Below are positions 9,166 through 17,232 of a stretch of DNA of 64,000 nt, in pieces. A program made the translations under genes and the position numbers. The stretch's first letter is position 1; each line of letters opens with the position of its first letter. The DNA is taken from assembly GCA_963845445.1 (NCBI GenBank), contig CAWJSE010000002.1, positions 1,922,001 through 1,986,000 of the forward strand, given 5' to 3'. The notes under the pieces were generated by a model. It saw only the letters and a list, made by a program, of their open reading frames with translations, was not told where the DNA came from and searched no databases. Origin of the DNA: JABDBL01 sp963845445. GTDB taxonomy: Bacteria; Cyanobacteriota; Vampirovibrionia; Obscuribacterales; Obscuribacteraceae.

Positions 9166-9203
9166 TCGGAGATGTCTACTATCTGCACATTAGACATCTC
9201 CGA
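9166..9203. terminator. Perfect 13-bp inverted repeat below the glycoside-hydrolase gene
   Basis: TCGGAGATGTCTA at 9166-9178 and its exact complement at 9191-9203 flank a 12-base loop, starting 23 bases past the minus-strand stop at 9226. There is no T-run on the minus strand, so it may be a factor-dependent terminator, a 3'-end stabiliser or a protein-binding palindrome. Confidence 0.45.
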
Positions 9204-9225
9204 AAGGTTTTCTAGTTCTAGCAAC

Positions 9226-11175
9226 TTAATGCATCCAAGGCACTCCACCCGGGCTCCCTGCGCCGTTGCCACCACCGCCGCCACCACTTCCACCACCCTC
9301 GGTCGGCACTATTATTGGGACATTAGGGGAATTATGCGGTCCCGCACTATTGCTCGGACCACCCGCATTTGTTCCGCTAGACCCTGAGTTAGAGCCTGAG
9401 GTAGAACCAGACGTAGAGCCTGAGTTAGAGCCTGAGTTAGAACCTGAGTTAGAACCTGAGGTAGAACCTGAGGTAGAACCAGACGTAGAGCCGGAGGTAG
9501 AGCCATTCGTACCCGATCCTCCATTCGTACCAGAACCGGTGGTACCGCCTCCCGTTCCACCACTAATGCCACAATTACATGCTGCAGCAAGACCAGCTTC
9601 TGCCTGATACCTAACGGTGGGATTATTAATAAAGTAAGTATAAGGAAGTACGCCCCAGAATCCGTATTGATTCCATCCTCCTGAGTTTGTAAACCAAGTA
9701 CATACATCATAATTATTGGCTATACACAATGCTCCAAGTTTTTGATCCTCCAGCCCCATGCGTGGATCTTGTTGGCATTCAAAAGCCACTTTAAAGTAAG
9801 TACCGTTGACGGCCCCGCCATAAAACGATTGCCCTTGTTCATAGGAGACAAGGTGCTCGTCGTACTGTTTAGCCAGTTGTGTCATTGCAACAAAGCAAGG
9901 ATTCATAGTCACAGTGAACATCTTATCTACCGAAGCAAAGTAAGCATCGGTAGTGTTCGCTGAGGCTGTATTATTATACATCAAATAATATGGCGCCCCT
10001 CCTATAGCCCAAATATATTGATTTGGTTTACCGTAGTGTTGTTTGATCCAGTCTAATCCATTCTGACAATAAATAGTCCAGTAAAATTGTCCACACAGGA
10101 CGAAACGCCCTTGATCGCCCAATATTGGTTGCATAGGTATAACATCACTCATCGCGTATTTTCCCATTTCTTTGCCCATGCCATCAGCACCACCGCCATA
10201 ACCATCAGCTAATGATTCGGCCAAGCATAGATGTGATCCTGTAAAACCCCAATTCCAAACTTCATTACAGAATTCGACATAAACGTGTAGTCGGGGATCT
10301 AGCCTAGCTTTTAGGAATTTGGCAAGATTAGTTTTATAGTCATCGGTAGCATAAAATGGTATGTTAATCCACGGGTCGCAGTGGGTCTCATTGCATAGCT
10401 CGACCAAGTTTTCATAACAAGTGCGCCTACCCCACATGTTATTCTGAGGGCGCTTTGACCAATCATAATTAGTAGCATAATTACCATTCGTATTCAACCA
10501 ATCCATAAAACGTAGTTCGCAAAACGGCGCAAAGGTCTGCAGATATTGGTTTGAAAATAATGGATAAGTGCCTTGTGGAACGAAAGCATCTCCTTCTACC
10601 CACTTGCGATAGCCAGGTGCCGTCAGATGCATGTTATTTAAAACACCCGCAGCAGTATTTTTTGGATTAATATCCCAGAGAGCCAAATAACCTAATTCCA
10701 GATCTAGCGTTTTTGGAGTATTCACATTTTGAACGGGTATTTGCATATTAAATTGACAGGTGGTGATCGTGATACCAGCATCATTTACATAGCGATGATA
10801 TGAACCTGGTACGATAGCACTGCCGTTATAAAACTGAAAATAAGGACCTTGAACGCCGGCTAAATTGAAGTCCCCTTCACAATAAAAATTGTATATACCA
10901 CTAGGAAATGCACTGGAATACCATCCAAATTCACAGCTTCCTTTTTTTGGATAACCCGCAGGAGTCCATCCGGTGACGCTCGTGTAATTGCACCAAAATC
11001 CGTTCAACAATATATCAGCATAAGCGAAATCTGTATAAAGAGGATCTTCAACATTCATGCCAAAGCGCGTTGCCGACTGAGGAGGAGTTTGTGCACGACT
11101 TGGTATGGCCGCCAGGGGCGTTAAATTATAAACAATACCCAAGAACAAAGCGAGTAAAAACGTTTGTATACGCAT
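9226..11175 (-). CDS. Secreted glycoside hydrolase-like protein (clan GH-A-like) with Gly/Ser linker
   Basis: 649 residues. A signal peptide (MRIQTFLLALFLGIVYNL, cut near IPSRAQ) leads into a Cys-rich N-terminal domain of about 190 residues. The central domain has YVEFCNEVWNW near residue 303, where Glu after Asn matches the acid/base of clan A glycosidases, and LVSYEQGQSFYG near 446 as a candidate nucleophile. From about 540 on there is a GST/GSN-repeat linker, then a Gly-rich tail ending PGGVPWMH. The start has AAGGAG upstream. The polysaccharide substrate is unknown. The linker resembles that of modular extracellular enzymes but ends without a visible binding module, so the C-terminus may be a cell-surface or matrix tether. 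Confidence 0.65.
   Translation of the reverse strand: MRIQTFLLALFLGIVYNLTPLAAIPSRAQTPPQSATRFGMNVEDPLYTDFAYADILLNGFWCNYTSVTGWTPAGYPKKGSCEFGWYSSAFPSGIYNFYCEGDFNLAGVQGPYFQFYNGSAIVPGSYHRYVNDAGITITTCQFNMQIPVQNVNTPKTLDLELGYLALWDINPKNTAAGVLNNMHLTAPGYRKWVEGDAFVPQGTYPLFSNQYLQTFAPFCELRFMDWLNTNGNYATNYDWSKRPQNNMWGRRTCYENLVELCNETHCDPWINIPFYATDDYKTNLAKFLKARLDPRLHVYVEFCNEVWNWGFTGSHLCLAESLADGYGGGADGMGKEMGKYAMSDVIPMQPILGDQGRFVLCGQFYWTIYCQNGLDWIKQHYGKPNQYIWAIGGAPYYLMYNNTASANTTDAYFASVDKMFTVTMNPCFVAMTQLAKQYDEHLVSYEQGQSFYGGAVNGTYFKVAFECQQDPRMGLEDQKLGALCIANNYDVCTWFTNSGGWNQYGFWGVLPYTYFINNPTVRYQAEAGLAAACNCGISGGTGGGTTGSGTNGGSGTNGSTSGSTSGSTSGSTSGSNSGSNSGSNSGSTSGSTSGSNSGSSGTNAGGPSNSAGPHNSPNVPIIVPTEGGGSGGGGGGNGAGSPGGVPWMH
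9377..9504 (-). repeat. 12-bp tandem repeat coding for the GSTS/GSNS linker
   Basis: About ten imperfect copies of a 12-base unit such as cctgagttagaa (plus strand), encoding GS[TN]S. The array lies inside the glycoside-hydrolase gene and its length is likely to vary between strains. Confidence 0.85.
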
Positions 11176-11631
11176 AGTGCTCCTTAGTAATAATATTTGT
11201 CTGTGAGGGATAGTAAATTGAATATTCGAGAAGAATCCGATTAACTTGAGCCAAATGGCCCTATATATACATACCTAACCTTCTAAAAAATCAAACCTTT
11301 TTAGATTAACTATTTAGTTCTGATGCGGCTTTTAATAATATCCGAGCTTATTAAAACCGTATACACAAACACAAAAACATGTTAGGAAAACCAGCATCTT
11401 TCTATGTAGAAGATATTGTCTTGCCTGTAAAGAAGCGCTACTTACATAAGGAAATTGCCCACAAAAATTTATTAGCAAAATCATTCAAATTTAGATGATA
11501 TCATATCTAACTTTGTAAGCAGGTACAAAAATTTCCAGTATAAATGCCATTTTTGATAGCATCAGCACTATCATCGATGGTATGCGAAACGGCAGAGTTC
11601 TTTCATATGATCAAGCTTCTTGAAGCAGCGC
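11176..11631. other. Intergenic stretch upstream of the glycoside hydrolase
   Basis: 456 bases between the hydrolase start and the GNAT stop. AT-rich, with an 8-bp TCTAAAAA/TTTTTAGA inverted repeat near 11282-11305. It should carry the hydrolase promoter, but I cannot place one, and I see no coding frame. Confidence 0.5.
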
Positions 11632-12201
11632 TTAGTTGATCAGCTCATTGTCCAGATATAATTTCATACCAGCATGGCTAGCAGTGAAGCCCATACTTCT
11701 GTAAAAACGGTGCGCATCCACCCGCCGATTATCGCTAGTCAATTGCACAACTTTACATCCATTGGCGCGGGCCAACTCGATAGCATAACGAATGAACGCC
11801 TCTCCAACTCCTCTACCGCGATGTTCCTCTTTAACGCGTATTCCTTCTATTTGAGCACGGCGCGATCCTAAGCGTGTAATAGAAGGAATAAAAGTCAATT
11901 GCAGACACGCAATTACGGCCTTATCTTCAATAGCCACATATAAAGCATTTCCGTCTTGCTTTTCAATATCCTCAAAAGCTTTTAAATACGGCTTCGGAAT
12001 AGGAATGGCAAATTCTTCGCGCTCAATGCCAAGCTCGTCTTCGGCAAGCATTTGAACAATCGCGGGAAGATCGGTTTTAACTGCTTTGCGAAATTCCATG
12101 GCTAAACTACCAATTGGGTCGTATCGCCTAAAAGTTTGGATTTGATCCATTTCAAACAATGCCAAATAATGCCGAGAATCTACCAGTTCGACTAACATCA
12201 T
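11632..12201 (-). CDS. GNAT-family N-acetyltransferase
   Basis: 189 residues, or 155 if translation starts at the internal ATG near 12099 (MEFRKAVKTDLP), which fits the usual GNAT N-terminus better. The acetyl-CoA site is HRGRGVGEAFI (the R/Q-x-x-G-x-G/A motif), after the IEGIRVKEEHR strand, followed by QLTSDNRRVDAHRFYRSMGF, the usual last helix and strand. These enzymes acetylate an amine on a small molecule or protein; the substrate is not predictable. No strong ribosome-binding site precedes either start. It stands alone, 28 bases after the TPR gene on the same strand. Confidence 0.82.
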   Translation of the reverse strand: MMLVELVDSRHYLALFEMDQIQTFRRYDPIGSLAMEFRKAVKTDLPAIVQMLAEDELGIEREEFAIPIPKPYLKAFEDIEKQDGNALYVAIEDKAVIACLQLTFIPSITRLGSRRAQIEGIRVKEEHRGRGVGEAFIRYAIELARANGCKVVQLTSDNRRVDAHRFYRSMGFTASHAGMKLYLDNELIN

Positions 12202-12229
12202 AACCGATTGTCAAACGATTTCATCACTT

Positions 12230-13315
12230 TTAAATAGCTAAAGCATCGATCTTTTTGGCTTCTTCTTCACGATTCAAATAGCGCAAAAGCTTAGCATAAT
12301 TCTGATAAGCAGAAACTATTTCATCATGATTGCCATTCTTAGTAGCTACCAGTAATGAAATTACTCGCTGACACACCGGTTCCGCTTTGGCATATTGTTC
12401 AGTCTTAAATAAAGCATAGGCAAGATTATTGAGATAAATACTGCTTGCATTTAATTCCTTTGGCGCAATGCGATCATAATATTCAATTGCTTTAGTATAT
12501 TCTTCTGAATTGATAAGCTGATTGGCTATGTCTGCCGTTATTGTTGTAACTGCAGGATGCCCGGCTAATTCATCATTGGCCTCTTTGAAATAATTATCAT
12601 AGAGGGCCAAAGCCTTTTGTTTCTTCCCGGACAGCTGGTATATATTCCCCAGCTCAAAAACATAAGTCTCGATCGAATAAGCATGAGACTGATTAATTTG
12701 TTTGTATAAGGCCAGTCGCTCAACATAAAGCGGCTCTGCAGATCGATAATCCTTTTGATTAGCGTAAACAGTACCCAGATTACCTAAAAGTCTTGCTGTT
12801 TCATTGTCCTTCAGTCCCAATTCTTTTCTGATATTGAGCGCTTGTTTATATAATTTTTCTGCTTTAACAAGGTCGCCGTCACGATCTTTAATATAGGCCG
12901 ACCAAAATAATGAATGCGCAAGAATCTCGCGGTCTGATGGAAATTGCGCAAACAATTTGCGCCCTTCTGAAACTGTTGCTGCAGCCTGATCTAATTGTCC
13001 TGCTCTATAGTATTGATCAGCTAAATTTTTATATGCCTGGAGCTTCATGCCATCATCAGCTCCATTCCAAGCATGATATATTTCTATAGCGCGTTTTGTG
13101 CTGCTTATAGCTTCGGGATAAGACTGTAAGTTGGCATAACAATCTCCTACATTTAATAGCATGCCTGGAACATCTGTGCCATTTGGCCCTTCGTTTTTTA
13201 CTAGGGTAGTCACATACTTTTGATATAGCTGCAAAGACTTTGCCCAATTGCCCTTTTCGTATTCGCGCTCTGCTTCCTGACAAATACATACTGGGTCTTT
13301 ATCCTTAGCTGGCAT
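12230..13315 (-). CDS. TPR protein, main body (likely 3' part of a frameshifted gene)
   Basis: 361 residues made of tetratricopeptide repeats, for example AEREYEKGNWAKSLQLYQKY, LLNVGDCYANLQSYPEAISS and LLGNLGTVYANQKDYRSAEP; such helical pairs bind protein partners. The ATG at 13315 has no ribosome-binding site, and the frame stays open upstream (to about 13375) encoding a charged stretch with EKEQEKKS. A separate frame starting at 13554 provides a signal peptide and a good ribosome-binding site, then runs out inside this gene. A single -1 shift at the A-rich stretch 13355-13366 joins both into one secreted TPR protein of about 440 residues. I therefore regard 12230-13554 as one gene that is broken or mis-sequenced. 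Confidence 0.75.
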   Translation of the reverse strand: MPAKDKDPVCICQEAEREYEKGNWAKSLQLYQKYVTTLVKNEGPNGTDVPGMLLNVGDCYANLQSYPEAISSTKRAIEIYHAWNGADDGMKLQAYKNLADQYYRAGQLDQAAATVSEGRKLFAQFPSDREILAHSLFWSAYIKDRDGDLVKAEKLYKQALNIRKELGLKDNETARLLGNLGTVYANQKDYRSAEPLYVERLALYKQINQSHAYSIETYVFELGNIYQLSGKKQKALALYDNYFKEANDELAGHPAVTTITADIANQLINSEEYTKAIEYYDRIAPKELNASSIYLNNLAYALFKTEQYAKAEPVCQRVISLLVATKNGNHDEIVSAYQNYAKLLRYLNREEEAKKIDALAI

Positions 13316-13554
13316 TGCCGGACTGAGGATTGCCGTTGATTTCTTCTCCTGCTCCTTTTCATTTTGTCGATAAAATCAAAAATTGGCGAAGGGCGATTGG
13401 TCGAATCAACCTTTATTGCAGGTGGGACAACTGTTAACGGCATCGGACCAATCGGCCCCAATGGCATCACTAATTGCGCTGTGCCTGGCAAAGTAGAGAT
13501 ACACAAAAGTCCAGGGAAAGCCATTAATACCAAGTAGCTTCTATGTGTTTTCAT
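13316..13554 (-). pseudogene. Signal peptide and N-terminus of the frameshifted TPR gene
   Basis: The ATG at 13554 has AGGAG upstream. MKTHRSYLVLMAFPGLLC... is a clear signal peptide (cut near GTAQ), followed by a Pro-rich stretch and IFDFIDKMK. After that the frame becomes Arg/Gln-rich and meaningless until its stop at 13210, inside the TPR frame. It is the natural 5' end of the TPR gene at 12230-13315. Confidence 0.65.
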
Positions 13555-13955
13555 ATCGAACTAAACTCCTGTATTTAGCTGATTGCCTGGACTTTCATAA
13601 ATCACAATTTCATTTACTAATGCTAGGTTGAGCTAGCTAAATCAATCTTTAGCTAGAAGCAAATCAGTGCGCAATTTATACAATTTCCTAGAGTTCATTA
13701 GTAAGCTAAGGAAATATCCGCCATATTAATTTGCGCAAAAGCCGAAGTCAAGAAGCCATTTGTTAGGCAGCCAACATTGCAGTTCATAGCATCTCAGCTA
13801 TGTCACACATCATAAAAAATGACCCCATCATTGCTTTCTTGAGCCCAATTGGACGGGGACTAGGGGAGAGTGATCCTTGCGCAATCTCTCAACTAATTGC
13901 AGAGAATGCAGGACTACCTAAATAATAGTGTCAATGTCATCTGCAAGTTGAACAA
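13555..13955. other. Intergenic stretch with second dispersed-repeat copy
   Basis: 401 bases between the TPR gene start and the ABC1 kinase stop. It holds the repeat copy at 13706-13785 and, just after it, a small CATAGC/GCTATG inverted repeat near 13785-13803. A 41-codon plus-strand frame at 13800-13925 lacks a ribosome-binding site and is not called. Confidence 0.5.
13706..13785. repeat. Copy B of a diverged intergenic repeat (pairs with 9071-9150)
   Basis: Same ordered blocks as copy A (CTAAGG, ATATCCGCCAT, TTAA, GAAGTCAA, ACATT), in the same position relative to the flanking genes. See 9071-9150. Confidence 0.5.
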
Positions 13956-15638
13956 TTATTCGTCGAATTTTTTTGCCTTTTGATCATAGAGTCCTACGTG
14001 GATTACGAGGGCAAAGCCGGCTGATGCTGCCAGTATGAAGCAAACTATGGCCAGTCCAGGATAACCAAAAATCATAAATGAACTTGGCACACGCATCAAC
14101 ATTGATGCACCAACTATCAGTGCTGCCAATACTAAACCCAAAGTAATGCGATTCGCCACCTTCTGAAATGCGTCTATTAGTACTGCTTCATCAATGGTAT
14201 CCACCTTCACCCGCAATTTATTATTTGCCGCTAAATCAAGAACCTTTATAAGCATTCCAGGTAATTTTTCAGCATAGTCCTTCGCATTGATTATATTTCT
14301 GAATATACTCTCTGCAGAGACGACCTTTTCCATACGCTGCTCAAGAATATCAGGCGCGTTATTTTTGACCGAAGCGTTAAGATTGAAATCGGGATTTAAT
14401 GTACGTCCCACCTGATCTAAATTCAGGAGCGTTTTGCCCAGCATGGTTAGCTCAGGCGGCACACGAATATTACAATTGCCGGCAGCCGTGGTAACGCCAA
14501 GAATCACTCTGCCAAGATTCATTTCTGCTATATTCTTTTCCAGATGGGCATGAACTAGATTGATTATTTGCTTACGAAATTCTGCTTCATCAAATTTCTC
14601 TTTAGGGGTACCTATTTCTATACATAAGTCCGCCGCCGCGTCCGCACGATCTTCGCTTATAGCTAAAAGTAATTGAAAAATCTTTTCTTGCAAGTGTGGT
14701 GTCAAATAGGCAACCATACCCAAATCAAGCAATGCTATTTTATTATCATCAGTAATAAAAACATTCCCTGGATGCGGGTCAGCATGGAAAAAGCCGTCCA
14801 CTAAGATCTGTTTTAAATAAGCCTTGAAAATCTCTTCAGCAAGAGGAGCACCATCGATATCAAGAAGCTTTAATCCATTTATAGACGTAATTTTTTTGCC
14901 GGGAATAAAATCCATGGTCAAAACTTTTGACGTGCTGTAATCTGGCACAGGCTCAGGAACAACTATTAGCTTAAATTCTGCCAAGTTTTCTTTTAGGGTT
15001 GCTAAATTATGAGCCTCTTTTTCATAATCGAGCTCATCCAAAAGCGACTTACGAAATTCCTCTAGTATTACTTGAAATTCATAACGCTTTCCTGCTTTGG
15101 TACGCTCATCATAAACTTTGGCTATATTGGCTAGAACTTCCAGGTCCTGGATAGTAGATTCTCGAATTCCCGGACGTTGAATTTTAACTACCACCTCACG
15201 TCCGTTTCTCATAACGGCATGATGAATCTGACCTAACGAAGCCGCTGCTAAAGGCTCGGGCGTGAACTCGGAAAACGCTTTTGATAAACGTACTCCAAGT
15301 TCGGTAACAACAATTTGCTCCACTTCCTCAAACGGAAAGACTGAACAATTGTCTTGCAAACGAGAGAGTGCCGTCAAATATGCAGGAGGTATGAAATCTG
15401 GACGCGTAGAAAGCAATTGTCCCAGCTTTATAAAAGTAGGTCCTAATTTCTCGAGATCTGCGGCTAGCTCATCGGCATTTGCTGCTCCATTGTTATTATT
15501 ATCGGACGGCTGTTCTTGACTAGCAAGTATTTCTTCTAATCCCGCATTTTTGACCAAGTCCGAATTGCCATATTTAATTAATAGCCAAGCAATGTCTTTA
15601 TAGCGCTTAAGATGTTCTGTCTTGAGTGAAATACCCAT
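13956..15638 (-). CDS. ABC1/UbiB-family atypical protein kinase
   Basis: 560 residues. KLGPTFIKLGQLLSTRPD holds the family-defining KxGQ motif near residue 69. LAAASLGQIHHA (near 132) is the Ala-rich loop that replaces the kinase Gly loop, VKIQRPG (near 151) carries the ATP-binding Lys, HADPHPGN (near 284) is the catalytic loop and LLDLGMV the metal-binding DFG equivalent. Two membrane helices end the protein (about 495-550), as usual in UbiB/ADCK proteins. UbiB kinases/ATPases support biosynthesis or extraction of isoprenoid quinones at the membrane. The only other prenyl-linked genes in the window are those at 1-6678, about 7 kb away. The gene stands alone. Confidence 0.9.
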   Translation of the reverse strand: MGISLKTEHLKRYKDIAWLLIKYGNSDLVKNAGLEEILASQEQPSDNNNNGAANADELAADLEKLGPTFIKLGQLLSTRPDFIPPAYLTALSRLQDNCSVFPFEEVEQIVVTELGVRLSKAFSEFTPEPLAAASLGQIHHAVMRNGREVVVKIQRPGIRESTIQDLEVLANIAKVYDERTKAGKRYEFQVILEEFRKSLLDELDYEKEAHNLATLKENLAEFKLIVVPEPVPDYSTSKVLTMDFIPGKKITSINGLKLLDIDGAPLAEEIFKAYLKQILVDGFFHADPHPGNVFITDDNKIALLDLGMVAYLTPHLQEKIFQLLLAISEDRADAAADLCIEIGTPKEKFDEAEFRKQIINLVHAHLEKNIAEMNLGRVILGVTTAAGNCNIRVPPELTMLGKTLLNLDQVGRTLNPDFNLNASVKNNAPDILEQRMEKVVSAESIFRNIINAKDYAEKLPGMLIKVLDLAANNKLRVKVDTIDEAVLIDAFQKVANRITLGLVLAALIVGASMLMRVPSSFMIFGYPGLAIVCFILAASAGFALVIHVGLYDQKAKKFDE

Positions 15639-15939
15639 ACTTATATTGATCCGCGGAACTGACTTACTACCGCCCTATATTAACATCTATAACATGAGCA
15701 AACATCTGTGGGATGAGTAACGAATGTAGGAAAGATAAGCGATCTAAAAAGGATCATCGGCGCATAATTTCATCACATTTCATCCAAAGAAAACGTCAAG
15801 TTGGTTAAACTATTGCAATGGAAGTACCCCGATAGAGCAGCCCATTATCTTAATTAATATTTGGCTTATTGGTTTACGGATCAAGGTCATTGGGAATGGT
15901 GGGAGTGGATTATAAGAAATTTTATTGGAGGATTAATAT
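15639..15939. other. Divergent intergenic stretch
   Basis: 301 bases between the ABC1 kinase start (minus) and the small basic-tail gene (plus). It must hold two promoters, but no clear consensus is seen, nor any coding frame or strong hairpin. Confidence 0.5.
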
Positions 15940-16257
15940 ATGGCGACGAAAAATTCATCAAAAACTATGTCCGGAAAACTACTAAATGCAACTGAAAAGC
16001 AAGCTATTTCCAAATTGATGAGAATACATGAACCGATGCTAAAGGAAATGGAAAAATGGAAAACAGAGCGAGAAAAGCTGGAAACCACACTCCTTGATCA
16101 TATCGACACGATCGGAAAAATACTTGAACCATATTACGACCAAACCAAACGGCAAATAGGAGCTTTAACCGGACAAAGCCGAACTAGTGCTAGATACCCG
16201 AACAAAAAAGCAGCGCCGAAAAAGAAAAGCCGAGCAAAAAAATCTAGATCTAGATAA
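15940..16257 (+). CDS. Small coiled-coil protein with Lys/Arg-rich tail
   Basis: 105 residues, with GGAGG seven bases before the ATG, so clearly translated. Residues about 15-70 form a charged helical stretch (EKQAISKLMRIHEPMLKEME...) likely to be a coiled coil. The last 25 residues are almost all Lys/Arg/Ala/Ser (KKAAPKKKSRAKKSRSR), a tail typical of nucleic-acid-binding proteins such as histone H1-like factors. No enzyme motif or membrane segment. I infer a DNA- or RNA-associated role, but the family is not recognised. Confidence 0.7.
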   Translation: MATKNSSKTMSGKLLNATEKQAISKLMRIHEPMLKEMEKWKTEREKLETTLLDHIDTIGKILEPYYDQTKRQIGALTGQSRTSARYPNKKAAPKKKSRAKKSRSR

Positions 16258-16372
16258 TAAATTCAATTGCACATGTGAAGGCGTCTTATACACTTCAACT
16301 CTAACTCCATTTTTAGCTAATAGGTTAGACTATTTTTGTGCTGGGCTTTGAAGGGGACTATTTTGCTATCTC

Positions 16373-16813
16373 TTAGCCAAATTCTTTCTCCATCTTATCA
16401 ATCGCTTCTTTGGCTTCCTTTAAACTCATCCCTGAAGATTCACGATACAATTTGAGCGCCTCGGCTTTCTTACCGTTTCTGATCAGATTGCGTACCGTAC
16501 CCAATGTGTGCGTCTGGTTATCAGTCCGTATTGAAGTGGCCATTGAATCAATAATATGTTTGGCTTCCTCCAATCCGAGCTCAGTCGAGTCCCGTAACTC
16601 TTTTAGCGCCCCAATCTTATGCCCATCGTTAATAAGTGCCCGTATCCGTTCTTCAAGATCTGCGGGCAAAGATTCAGGCGTCTGAATTGCTATTGGAAAA
16701 CTCTGTCCCTTCTTTTTTGACTTATTTCCTGGAGCAGTCAATCGACCCGATAAAAATCCTAGGCAAAGACCTAATATTGCAGCTACCAGAACAAGCTCTA
16801 CTGTCAATGTCAT
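16373..16813 (-). CDS. Membrane-anchored protein with two L7/L12 C-terminal-domain-like repeats
   Basis: 146 residues. An N-terminal membrane helix (about 5-25) is followed by a basic stretch and two copies of a 35-residue unit: IRALINDGHKIGALKELRD...LGLEEAKHIID and VRNLIRNGKKAEALKLYRE...MSLKEAKEAID. Both carry the xGxKxxAxKxxRExxxxxLxEAKxxxx pattern of the ribosomal protein L7/L12 C-terminal fold. Such domains occur outside ribosomes as small protein-binding modules; the function here is unknown. It is convergent with the preceding basic-tail gene. Confidence 0.72.
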   Translation of the reverse strand: MTLTVELVLVAAILGLCLGFLSGRLTAPGNKSKKKGQSFPIAIQTPESLPADLEERIRALINDGHKIGALKELRDSTELGLEEAKHIIDSMATSIRTDNQTHTLGTVRNLIRNGKKAEALKLYRESSGMSLKEAKEAIDKMEKEFG

Positions 16814-17232
16814 ATATTGCTCCCCGTTTGAAATATTTTAGCACCAAGAGCAAACAGACAATTCATAAGGGTGACAAAGTGATGCTGGAAGCCCAAGCGA
16901 ATCCTCCTCATATTTATTACTGTTGCCGTCTGCCAGATGTGCTCCGTTCTCTTTTGCCAGAGAATAATCACCTCAAGAGACGATCTTATTTAGTGACACT
17001 TTCGCTCAATAATTTCGGACCGCCCATTGTGCGCTCGGTAAAGCCGGAATAGCTAAAGCTGTTTTTAAGGACGAGATATGTTTCAAATGTGATTGGCAAA
17101 ATACTTCCTATTGACAGATGAATAATAGTTGATGGGTATTGATATGTTCACAAGAATCGAACGAAAGTCAAGAAGATAATTTAGCGAAATCAATAGTACT
17201 ATCAAATTCCACACCCTTTGGAGTAGACCACA
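16814..17232. other. Intergenic stretch with a PLD-gene-like fragment
   Basis: 419 bases. A 57-codon plus-strand frame (16881-17051) is open but lacks support. The part 17069-17150 resembles the 5' region of the PLD-like gene at 19035-19115: it shares GAGATATGTTTCAA and GATGAATA blocks in order, and looks like a broken duplicate. Confidence 0.45.
17069..17150 (-). pseudogene. Degraded fragment related to the PLD-like gene 18619-19224
   Basis: On the minus strand this aligns with the 5' part of the PLD gene (the region encoding SQPITIHPP...TIETYL). The shared blocks GAGATATGTTTCAA, GTG[AC]TTGG, TATTG and GATGAATA keep the same order and spacing, but the fragment contains stop codons in the matching frame. 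By-eye identity is about 70 percent over 80 bases. Confidence 0.4.

Larger units (their letters stand above)
8804..9225. other. Intergenic stretch with a hairpin and a dispersed-repeat copy
   Basis: 422 bases between the EamA start and the glycoside-hydrolase stop. It should hold the EamA promoter but no clear -35/-10 pair is visible. Features seen are the repeat copy at 9071-9150 and the 13-bp inverted repeat at 9166-9203. No coding frame looks real. Confidence 0.6.

Noticed and set aside
13800..13925. 41-codon plus-strand open frame
   Set aside because: No ribosome-binding site or known motif; overlaps an inverted repeat region; too short to trust.
16636..17052. Plus-strand open frame antisense to the L7/L12-like gene
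   Set aside because: Its first half is the antisense of a clearly real gene and the rest lacks motifs.
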